Shown here in pieces: positions 45,601-57,600 of a stretch of DNA of 64,000 nucleotides. Made by a program: the position numbers and the translations under genes. Under the pieces are notes generated by a model that did not search any database, had not been told where the DNA came from, and saw only the letters and a list, made by a program, of their open reading frames with translations. This DNA is from Nocardia sp. NBC_00508 (lineage in GTDB: Bacteria > Actinomycetota > Actinomycetes > Mycobacteriales > Mycobacteriaceae), in the NCBI RefSeq assembly GCF_036346875.1, contig NZ_CP107852.1, positions 2,294,001-2,358,000 of the forward strand, in the 5' to 3' direction. Positions within the stretch are counted from its first letter, which is position 1; each line of letters begins with the position of its first letter.

Positions 45601-48600
45601 ACCACGGATGTGCGCCGGATACTGGAGGCGTTGCCGAGTCACCGGCGTGACCGTTTGATCCGAGCCTTCTGGCCCGCAGGTCCCGGCACATCGCCGACAG
45701 CGGCCGACGGCACCGAATCCGATCCTCATGCGCTCTGGGTCGCAGCGCGTCAGTTGGCCACAGCGGTGGCGGCCGCCGCGAACTTCCCTGCCCAGCTACC
45801 GGTTCGGGCCGCAAGCAACGCAGCTCGGATCGGCCGACCCAGCAGCCCGTCCACAACGACGTCCTCGCCCTGGCTCACCAGCAGGGAACTCGAGGTGCTC
45901 AAACTGATCTACCAGAGTTTGACCTATGAGGAGATCGGGCGGCGGCTGAGCGTCGATCCGAACGCGGTCACGAACTACCTGAGGAGTGCGGCCAAGAAGT
46001 TCGGTACCACCGGCGCCATCCAGACGGTCCTGGCGGCCAAGCGGCAGGGATTCGTCCACGACGGGGACCGACCACAGGTCGGTACCGTCCAACTTTCCGG
46101 AGCGCAACGAGAACTCCTCCGATTGATGGCCGACGGCCTCACGGATCAGGCCATCGCCGCGCAGCTCGGCGTGGCGACATTCACCGTCAAGCGCCGCCGA
46201 GACCGGATCGGTGCCGTACTCGGCGAGACGAAGCGAACTCCCCTGCTGATGAAGGCTGTGCGGCTGGGAGCCTTCGACGAACCGGCGGACGAAGGCACAA
46301 CACCGAGTGCAGCCCGCAGACCGGACCCCGTCGCCATCGATCTCGGAGACCCCGACGAACCTGCGCCCGTCACACCCCAACCGTCGCGCGCCGCTGGACC
46401 GGCGGAGCAATCAGCGCAGGGCACCGCGACGCCCGGCGCCACCCCGTGGGCTCGACCCGCACAGAGCGAGACACCGCCGGGAACCGCAGCGCTCAATGTG
46501 AGCGATTCACGGCCCGGTCCTCTCCTGCATCGAGTCCAGGAGGCGGAGCTGGCCCGATACCTCTACGGTCAGCCCGAGGTCAAGGCTGCGGCGGTGGCGG
46601 TGCTGGACCGACTGGAGACGGTGATCAGGGGCCTGTTCGAGGACGTGCTCGAGGATCTGCCAGCGGCGGCCCGGGACGAGCGGATCCGAGCAGTCTTCGA
46701 CGCGTCCGCGAGGCCGCGGTGGGGCGGCATGGTGCTGCCGTCGGTGCCGATGGACGAGCTGAGGCGCGACGGAAACCTGCGCGAACTGTTGTCGGCCATG
46801 CTCAACGCAATGATCCGCAATGCCGAGCTGGGGGAAGCAGGCGTGGGCCTGACGTTGGACCAGGGCATCGCCCGGTACATGAATCAGACGGAGGCGTGGC
46901 GACGGAGCAGAGCGGGCGAGCTGGGGCTGGACTTCGACGCACTGGAGGCGGTTCGCGCGGCCGTTCTCGAGGACAAGCAGCCCGGAGAACCGGTCACCTG
47001 GGAAGACCTCAACTCGGTCAAGTACGTGCGGAGGCACGGCGACGCCGCCGATCGGGCCTACACGGAGTACGAGCGACGAAAGCTGGCATTCCCCGAACGA
47101 AATTCTGACGTGCCACGTCTCACTCCCACTTCCCGGGATGCCGCCGCGCTGGGCATGCCGCTGTCGCTGCGCGAATTCGCTGCGCTGCCGGAGCGGAGAG
47201 TGCTGCGCATCAGCAAACTCGAACTCGAGGACGGCGTGGCAATCCCGCGTCTCGAGGACGGCCGCGTCGATACCTCCCGGTTGGAAGCCCAGCTGAGAGA
47301 ACACGACGACTCTGTCGCCTATGTCGTACCCACCTACATGCTCGACCCCCGCGGACAGCGAATCGTCGACGAGAAAGGTTGCCGCATCGCATGGATCAGC
47401 GTCTATCACGACGAGGGCACAGTCGATGCCGAGGAAGCCTTCGCCCTCGACCACTCCGAACGGGTCATCCAGCTCCCGTGGCGACCGGGATACGTCTACG
47501 TCGCCCCCGACGACAGCAACGACGACATCCGCAGGCTGGCCGAGCAGGAAATCCCCTCGAACGCCGGCATTTCCGGCACCGCCACCCGGATGCTCGCCCG
47601 CTTCGACTGGCTGCGCCCGCCGGGCGTCTCCCGGCACGATTTCATTGCGGCGTTGATCGCCTTCATGCTTCCCCACCAGCACACGGTGTACGAGATCGTG
47701 CGGGGCCTGGAGATGGCGGGCGTGCGGATGGGCGACGACTCGGAGTCGATGTACCGCACGATCATCGAACAGTTCGGCCCCGGGCAGCTGCCCGACCGCC
47801 CGCCGCATGCCGAGCCGAGTGATACAAAACGGCAGCCGGCACGGACACCGTGGCAGCCATCCGAATCTCCATCCACTGCTCGGCCCGATCCGGCCGCATC
47901 GGAGCCTCGAACAGACGGCTGGACACCCTGGAAGGACAGAGCGTCCCTCACCGAGGCCGCGCGGAGCGCAGGCAGCACTCGGAAAGAGGTCGTGCCACAC
48001 GCTCGGTCGGGTCTGCAGGCACCGCCGACCACCGCGCGCACCAATTCGTTCGACGAATGGTTCCAGGAGCTTCGGGACCTGGGAATCGACACCGAACAGA
48101 TGATGTCGGATCTGACGGAAGTCTGGGACTACCTGCGCCTCGACCTGAAATGGGAATTCCAGCCGGGCATAGCTACCGCACCCGTGTCGATGCCCAATTT
48201 TCTCCGCTCCGGCCTGCCCGACATGACCAGACGGGAACTCGTGTCCGCCATCGCGAACGAGGTGCGAGGACTCATAGAGACACCGGCGATGGGACACATC
48301 GTCGAGCAAGAAATACCTGATAGCGTACGCATCGCCTACCAGAACGTGGCCGGGTCGCTCGAACTCGCCCGAATCGGGTCGAACCGGCAAGAGTTCCGGG
48401 TTCTCACGCGACTTGTGCAAGGCAAGACCTATAAAGAAACCGCAGCGGAACTCGAAATAACGCCGTGGGCGGTGCAGAAGCAAGCCACGTCGATCTACGC
48501 CAAATTCGGCATCGAGGGGCGCAACGAGCTGGAAGCAGCAATCCGAGCCCGCCACGCCACCAGCACCGCCGCGGCCGCCCCGCGCAATCCGGCCGCGCCG

Positions 48601-51600
48601 ACCGAGACCACCGATCAGACACCGCAGACCGACAAATCAGCGCGCCGCCCCGGGGGCATCGACCCCGTAGCGATCGACCTCGGCGATCCGGACGATCCAG
48701 CGGGCAACGAGCCCGCTGAGGAGCCCGCCACACCACAGCAACCGACCGATCCGCCCGCCGAGAAGTCGTTGTCGACGCGAGAGCTGCTCGTAGTCAACAA
48801 ACCGTTCGCACACCTATTGCTGGGCAGGTGGTATCTCCCGGCAGAGGTCGGCAACATTTTCGGCACCAGCCTGGCAACGACTGCCGCACCCTATGCGCTG
48901 ATGAACGCGGGCCAATCACCGGCGGCCGCCGCCATAGCCGCCGCCGCGGGGTGGCTCGCGAAGGGCGCCGAGCCATTGGCCGGCCGCACCGCCGACCGTT
49001 CCGATCGGCGAAAAATAATGCTACGGGCCCAAGCGATCGGCGCGGCGGCTGCCGCCACCACCACCGGTTTGATGCTTTTCGATGCGCCGAATCTCGCCCT
49101 TACGGTGGCCGCGGCATCACTGGTCGAAGGTACCGCGGCGACCTACTATTTCCGCGCCTTTCAAGCAGTGAACGGGGACCTTCTACTCACCGATGCACAG
49201 AAGCAAACAGGCAACGACCTGAGGAACGTCACCGGATCCACGGCATCTGTCACCGGACAGGCCCTGGGTCCCGGCCTGGCCGGCATCGCGCCCGCGGCGC
49301 CATTCGGCCTGAACACCCTTTCCTATCTGACGAATTGGGTAAACATAAAGAACTTGTCGTTGCCGCCCCAGACCTTCAGCGCGCCGCAGTCCCTGTTCCG
49401 TGATATTGCCGCCGGTGCACGGACACTGTGGGACGACAAGTTTCTCCGTGACTACACCGCAATCTCCGCGATAAATTATGCCGCGTTTGCAATGATGGGC
49501 TTCCGCACGGCCACCGTTGTGGAAGCCTCCGACCTGGGCTGGGCAGCAGGAGCGGTGGTCGCCGCGCCTGCCATAGGTGGGATAATGAGCGGCGTTCTCT
49601 CGAAGGTGACTCGCAATGTAAAGACCACCACCTTTTACCCGCTAGCACTAGCCACTACGGCGGGGGGCTTCGCGCTCCAGGCCGCAACCACCGACCCCGC
49701 AATTATCGCGGCTGCGACATTCGTGGACTCGATGGTGATGTGGACCATGCTCGCCCGGGCCGGCACGCACGAGCAAAAGGTCATCCCCTCGGAAATGCGA
49801 GGTCGAGTAGGAGGTGTGAAGGGCGGGATCTTGAATGTCCCCGCCGGTGCCGGTCTATTCGTGGCCAGCGCCCTCATCGGCGGTGCCGCAGCGAACGCGC
49901 ACAGCGGCGACCCGGTTGCCGCGCTGGCGGCGACCATCAGCGCAATCGCCGCGGCCGGCTACGGCGTTGTCCTTTTCGTCAGACAGGGCCGCGTCTTCTA
50001 CCGGATCGTCCGCAAAGGCGGCCGCGGGTGGTTCGGACGACGCGAGCGCCCCGCCGAGACCGAGACCGCAATCGAGCCGACGCAGATCCCGGCAACAGCG
50101 AGCGTTGGCTCGCCTACGCAGGCAACTCCGGATACACCGACCCCCGCACCGGAGGTCATCGGCAACTGCGCCATCCATATGAGCCGCGTCCACCGGGCAC
50201 TGGGTGACGACACCGCGCCGGAACCCGTCGACACCGATCCGCGATGGAAGGCCGAAGACAATTGGCGCATCACCGAAGAGACCCTCGGCGCCCAACTCCG
50301 CCCGATGAAGACCAGGGGCCTCGACCCCATCGCCATAGCCGTCAAAAAAATCCGCGACAAACGCAACAAAATCGACAGCGCCGCTGTCACCGTTGCTGGA
50401 CACATCCACTACATCGTCGACGTCGAAGGCCAAATCCTCATCTTCGACACCCTCATCGACACCGCCACCACCCCGGATGCGAGCACCGCATCAGAAGCGA
50501 AACGCCCCCGGAAACAACGTGACCTCCACGTCCGCAATTACGACGGTGACGAAAACGGTGAAAACAAATGGGAACCCTCGTACGACACATTCGAAGAGTC
50601 CTTCGCCGCCTATTTCAAGAGCATCAAGACGGGCACCCCCACTCCCGCCCGCCGCCAACTACCCGAGTTCCTGCACCGCAAACACCCAGTCCAGCTCCTG
50701 GGCCGGGACGCCGGCGAACAGGAATCTCGAACACCCGACCACGGGCCCACACGACCGTCCGACGCCGATCCGTCGGCTCCGCAGCCCATCTCGCGGGCCG
50801 ACACCGACGCGTCGACCCCACAGCCCATATCCCCCACGCCCACAACGCGATTCGCCGCTCCGGACGCGAAGCCGATCCCATCCGCCAACCGCATCGACCC
50901 CGTCGCGATCGACCTCGGCGATGGGACCGAGTCCGAGCATCCCGCACCCGCGCAGCCGAACACGCACGAGGCCCGGGACGACGCGAACATCCCCGAGCGG
51001 TGGCGCCGGGAACGTGCCTGGGATCAAGAGCGGATCGCCGCAGTTCGCGCGGGCGACCCCGGCGCTTACGACGAGCTGTACGAGCGGTACTACGGATGGG
51101 GTCTCGGTACCGCCATGGAGATTGTCGGCGACCGATCCGACGCCGAGGACATCGTGGCCGACTGCTTCGCCGACCTTCTCGTGAGGATCCGCCGAGGTGA
51201 CGGACCAGACCTCAGTTTCGGCGCCTACCTGCGTACGGCCGTTCGTCACCGGGCGTTTGCCGCCAGCACTCGCGCCAGCCGGCAGGTCCCCACCGACGAT
51301 ATGGCCAAACTCGATCGAATCCAGCTGGGCGGCGATCGAGCACCGGAGATCTCCGAGGAGACCCCTATCGGTCTGGCGTTCGAATCGATGCCCGAAGAAT
51401 TTCGCACGGTGCTCTGGCTCACCGCGGTCGAAGGCTATTCCCCGGAGGAGGTAGCTGACCACTTGGGGTCTGCGCGGGGTGAAGTGAAGGAGCTGATCGC
51501 TCGCGCACGTGCCGAGCTGGGCCGGAAGTTCGCGGCGGAAAAGCCGCAGCATGGCCCGCTGGTCAGGGCATTGGCCGCGCTCGCGGCCGACAACGAAGGC

Positions 51601-54600
51601 CTCACCTCGGTGCTCGCCGAGGGCGGCGAAGCGCTTGCGATGGATGACGAACGCCTGGCCACGGATGTGGCCGTGATTCGAACAGCTCAGCATGAGCGGC
51701 CCGAACTGCTCGGCAGCGTAGTTCGACGCCTTCGCCCCGGACCTCGGGAATACTTCGTCCGCTGGTTCATGGGGCAGACGGTGGCCGACATCGCGGCCGC
51801 CACGGGGCGCAAGAAGGACCTCATCCACAAGCGGCTGCACAACGCGGTTCGCACCGTGTCGATGGCGTTGTCCCACGTCGACTCTCCCGCTGTGCAGCGC
51901 TCCCAACCGCATCCCAGCGAACGCACCGATGAGGAGATGCTGCTGCTCGTCGAGGCGGTCTGGGCTCACGACCGAGATCTGCTGGAACCGGCCACGGGGC
52001 TGGTAACCGAGGCCGAGCAGGCAGTTTTCGAGTCATATTTCCGGCAGGGTCGGACAGTGCCCGAAATCGCGACGGCGCTGGGCTGGAGGCCGAAGCGAGT
52101 TCGCCGCATGCTGCACCGCATCGCACGGCGCATGGCCTCGACGCTCTCGCCGGAGGTCGTGGAGCGGTATCTGAGTGGCGGACCGCTCCGGCGGGCCACC
52201 CACGCCGATGTCGCCCGGGAAACGGGAGTCAGCACGGCAACTGTGAAACGAGTTCTCGCTGGGCATCCGGATGCCGGACCGGACACGATCGAGCGGATCC
52301 GGGCGACCGCGCGCCGCCTCGGTGTGCGACGTGGACGGACCGGGATTGTCGCCGATGGCGACGAACAGACGTCGAATTCGCCGGTTCCCGTGGTACGCAC
52401 CGATCACGATCGAGTGCCGTACCACCAGCGAGGTAGGGAGCTGCAGCTCGTCCGCGCGACGTCGAAGGATGAGTTGCGGCACCTGATCCCGTTCCTTTCC
52501 GAGGGAGACCAGAACGTCGCAACGCTGCTGCTCCTGGAGGGACTGCCCGTCTCCGTCACGGCGGAACGATTGAGCCGCCCGGCAAGCTCGGTGCAACAAC
52601 GCCAACATGACATCGCCGACCTGCTGGCGGCAATGCTGTTGTCGGAGAATTGGGAACTACTGCTGGTCGAGGCGGTCCACGCGCACGATCCGGCGATACT
52701 GGCAGCGTGTTTCCCGCGACTCACCCGTCTCCAGCAGCAGTATGCCGATCAGTATCTGGCACAGGGGCTTTCGACACATGACATAGCGAATGTTCGGGGC
52801 ATCCAGCAGACGACCGTCAACAAGCTGCTGCGACGAATTGCCCACATACTGGCGGGAGAACTCCCGCCCACATTGGTGCGGCGTTATCTGAGGGCGGGCG
52901 CACTTCGTCGAGTAACGCTGGCGGACATCGCCGTTCGGGCCGGAGTGACCGAGGGGACGGCGCGCCGGGTACTTGCTGGCGGACACGCCGATCCGAAGAC
53001 GGAGCAGCGGATTCGGACGGAAGCCGCTCGGCTCGGATGGGCAAGTAGACGTCCCGGCGTCGTGGTGGATCATCCCGACGAGAAGTCACCGGTCCCGGCG
53101 GTCCACGAGGGCACCGCCGACTATCCGCGCCGCGGCAGGGCGTTTCGGATCATCCGATCAGCACCACCGGAAGTGCTGACGGAATGCATCGGTCAACTTC
53201 CGCCGGAACTGCAAGCAGGCGGCGCCCTGTTGTACTCCGACGAGCTGACCATCGAGGAGAAGTCGAAGGCACTGGGTTTGTCGCCGGCGCGGGTCGCCGC
53301 GCTGCGGCAGGCCGCCGCGCCACGGCTGGCGACGATGCTGTCCATCGGTGTGTCGCTGACCGACGGCTCGGCGATGTTCCTGATCGAGGCGATCGCGGCG
53401 CACTACCCGGATGTGCTGGGGCCGTGCTACTCGCAGCTTTCGCGCACCGAGTGGGAATACGCCGATCTGTATCTGGTGCAGGGCCTCTCGCAACCCGAAG
53501 TCGCTCGAGCGACGGGCCGCAGCCAGAGCACCGTCAAGGGCGCGCTGTATCGGATCGCGCACGTGTTGGCCGGGGAACTCCCACCAGAGTTGGTGTCGCG
53601 GGTGCTGAGCCGAGGCCCGCTCCGGCGAGTGACGCTCGACGATGTGGCCACTCGGGCGCAGGTAAGCAAGGCCCAGGCAGATCGCGTGCTCAACGGTCGC
53701 GGCGGAGCGAATCCCGAGACGACGAACCGGGTGCAGTCGGCCGCCACCGAGCTCGGCTGGACGCAGCAGCGGCGCGGCATCGTGGTCGTGACCGAGACGG
53801 GTGTCGAGCCGATCGAACCAGCGAGCGTGACGCCGACGACGCGATCCACTACCTCCGCTACGCAGCCGACGTCGACCGCTGATCGCGTCGACCCGGTCGC
53901 GGTCGACCTCGGCGATCCGGACGAGCCAGCGGGCAACGAGGACGTCGGCGGGGACGCAGTATCGCGGTTGAGCCCGGCGGAGGTCGGTGTATGGCTGCGC
54001 GACGAACTGCGCCGACTGACGGGCAATCCCGACGTTGAGGTCCACGAATTCGACCGGCCCGATCTCGACCCGGAGACTATCCGTGAGATCGCCCGGGCTT
54101 TGGTCGACATGGCCACGCAGCACCCGCAGGTCGATATCGGCAGCATCGACATCGGCGAGCTCTCGTCGAAGGTGGGCGCAAGGACGATGTCGAAGACCGA
54201 TCCCATCACCGGTGCCGTCACAACCGAATGGATGACATTCAACGCCGACTTGGCCGCCGATCCGGACGAACTCCGTCGGTGGATGCAGGACCGAATCGCC
54301 TCCGGGAAGGCGCATCCCAGCATGGCCGACCGTCCTGCGTATGCGATCGTCGTGCACGAGTTCGGCCACATGCTCGACTACGCGGGACGGCGGAAGGCTC
54401 GATACCGTGCCGACGAGATGCTGTTCGATCATTACAAGGCAAATCGCCTGGGCGAGAATACTTACGCGGCGTTCACGGCCTGGCTGCACCGCTACCTGAC
54501 CGTATACAGCTTCGACGAGAACGGCTATTTCCACCCCACAGAGGCGTTGGCCGAGGCCTTCGTCGATGTCGTGCTCAACGGCCGCGACAGTGTCAACGAG

Positions 54601-57600
54601 CCGGTGGGGCTGATCTACGACCTGCTGGTGGACTCCGTCGCTGCACCCACGGCCGACAGCGGCGAGGTGGACCACTCACCGGACCCCGAGCCCGAGCAGG
54701 AAGTTACGCAGGTCATCGGCCAGATGCGCGACCTGGAGAGTGCGCTCGGGCAACTGGCCGACAGCGCCGGAATGATCGACCCGACCGTGCTGCTTCGTAT
54801 CCGTGCGGAATTGGACGCCCTCGTGGACGACCGGCTGGCAGCCCGCCCGGATGCCGCGCGCCGGCACGATCAGACGATTGCCACGCTGCGGGATTTGACC
54901 TCTCGCTCGGACCTCACCGAGAGCGATGTCCGAACGCTCGCCGAGATCGTCCCGATAAAACGCAGCCGAATGTCAGGGTTGTTGCGCGGGGCGAATGATC
55001 GCTACGTCCAAGCGCTGCTTGCGGCGGCCCGTTCGCTGCTCGCGGATCTCGACGCCGACCGGCCCTCGCGCGTGGCCGTGGACCTGGCTGTCAGCGAATT
55101 CTTCCACGGCCGCCGCGCCGAGGTCGACGATGTGGTGCGAAAGTTTTACTCCGGCAGTGACTCCGAGTGGACCGTACAGCGCTTGCTCGACAACAGCCGT
55201 TCGATGCTGTCCGCTGCCGAGGCCGCTCGGCGGGCCATCACCGACGCGTGGCGCCGCATCCCCGAGGATCGGCTGCTGCCGCTGTTGTCGGAACTCGCCC
55301 GAGGCGGGCTCGGCCGAGATGACGTCATCGATGCCGTCATCGGCAGATTCCCTGCGCCGCTGGGTGTGTCGGGCGGCGTCCGGGAAGCACTGCGCCGGGC
55401 AGAGAATGCGGTGTTGCGCAGTTACACCGAAGCCGCGGTGCGCGGGTACGTGTTCGGGGAGCAAGACGCGCGGACCATCACGGCCTTCGAAGAGGCCACC
55501 GCGAGGGTGCGCGCTGCGGTGGGTCTGTCAGAGAGCGATCGGGACCTGTCCGTCGAGGTGCGCGACGCCGTGGTCCGGGCCCTCTCGCTGAACGGTGTCC
55601 CCGCCCCCGACACCGCACAGCCGTCGACGCACACAGGAACGACCCCGGGCAACAGCCCCGACCCCGTCGCGATCGACCTCGGCGACGGCGACGGCGACGA
55701 ACCCACACCACCGATCGACAACGCCGAGTCGCCTGACCCGTCGGTCGCGCCGATCGAGGGGCGCAACGAGCTGGAAGCAGCAATCCGAGTCCGCCACGCC
55801 GCCAGCACCGCCGCGGCCGCCCCGCGCAATCCGGCCGCGCCGACCGAGACCACCGATCAGACACCGCAGACCGACAAATCAGCGCGCCGCCCCGAGGGCA
55901 TCGACCCCGTAGCGATCGACCTCGGCGATCCGGACGGCTCAGCGGGTAACGAGCCCGCTGAGGGGCCCGCCTTGGACGCAGAGGAAACCGCAGGGCCGCC
56001 GAGCGAGACACCCCGAGTTGAGACCGATCAGTCGCCCGGAACTCGGGCAACCACTGCCGCCGGGCAGAACGACTCTGGCGACAGATCACCGGCCGCCGAG
56101 GTGCTGGCCCGGCATGTCGATGCCGCAGGCGTCGAGCGGATCCTGGTGGTCAAGGGGTTCGACGACAACGGTCGGCCGGATTTGTGGCGGCTGCCTTCCG
56201 CGCACGAGGCAACCGCATTGAATGTGCGGGCCGTGGATGCGTCGGCCACCACTCGGGCCGGCATTGCGGTGGTAGAGGTGTCCGAGCGGTTCGGTGCCGG
56301 TGCCGTCGGCGAGACGCAGCTCCACGATGTTCAGTGGCTGACCCGCGATGAGCTGGACCTCAGGCAAACCAATCGACGTGTGCCCAGGGGATTCACAGCA
56401 TCTGTATCCGCCGCACTGGAGGCGTTCGATCGAGTGCCCGCACCAGCGGACACGACCGCGGAACTCGCCCAGCTGGGCTCCCGTCTTTCATTGAGTACGG
56501 ACACCGTCGCACGTCTCGTACACGAACTTGCCGGACGACCAGCCGACGCGCAGGAAGCGATCGTCGGCTACTTTCGTGACCTCACGGCCGAGTTCGAGCT
56601 CACAAAAGCGGGGGCCGAGTACTACGCCGACAGCGGGACCAAGGACCGCCTCGGCAGTAGTTTGAACCAGCAGCAGATTCGAATGCGCATCGCCGCCCAC
56701 GCCGATATCGAGGACGCGATCCTGACTCCGCTAGCGTACGAGATACTGTACGAAATGGTGCGGGATCCGAATTGGAGTGTCGCCACCGTCGCAGACGGGA
56801 TCAACCTTCTCTCGAGACCCCAGGTCGCTGCCGCGTTACGTGAGATTCATCAGAAAAATGCTCACTTCGCGCCCTATGTCATCGCGGGAATGCCAATCCG
56901 AATTGCAGACCTGGCAAGCTTCGAGCGGGAATTGAGCCGTATTGCCGAGCTGCCGCCGGGAAGCATGGAATCGCGTCTTCTCGATACGCTCGACAAATGT
57001 TTCAGCGACGGAACGAATGGCAGGGATATTGCATGGGAGTTCCTGTCGTCTCTCGAGGATTTCTCGCCTGGCTCTGTCCGGCACGAGTTCGCGGACAGAC
57101 TCCTGCGGTCCGGCCAGATCTCGCACATCCCGGACGATGTGCTGGCCGAGGTGACGTTCAGTCCGCAGCAGCTGCACGCAGTGGAGGACACCTACGTCGA
57201 TGGGCCGCCCGGTCCGGACTTCAGCTGCTACATCACAACGGTAGGTAAGCTAGCTTCCTCCAAGCGGCCGCCGACGGTTCGTGCGTCGCTGGAGATCATG
57301 CGGGATGTAACGCCTGGTTTTGCCCGATGCGTCCGTGATCTGATATCGGACAGCGTCTCCGAAACCGAGCGAAGTACCCTCGGTTTGCGACGCACCGGAG
57401 ACGCCGTAGTTCATGAGTTGATAGAGATCGCACGCACCTTCGTGACCGAGGTCAAAAGCGCAAATATCTCGCCCGAGAATTTGGCAAAGGTGCAGTCGTC
57501 GGAATTCCTGGGACAGTTGCTGATCATCGTCACCCGATATGACTCGTCCGACTGGGGGTCCCGCACCCTGGCGTCCCTGCGTGAATTGCTCCGCTACCAT

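Noticed and set aside
56080..56440. Functional Nudix hydrolase in the giant protein
   Set aside because: The strand order fits, but the GX5EX7REUXEEXGU box lacks its glutamates, so activity is unlikely.
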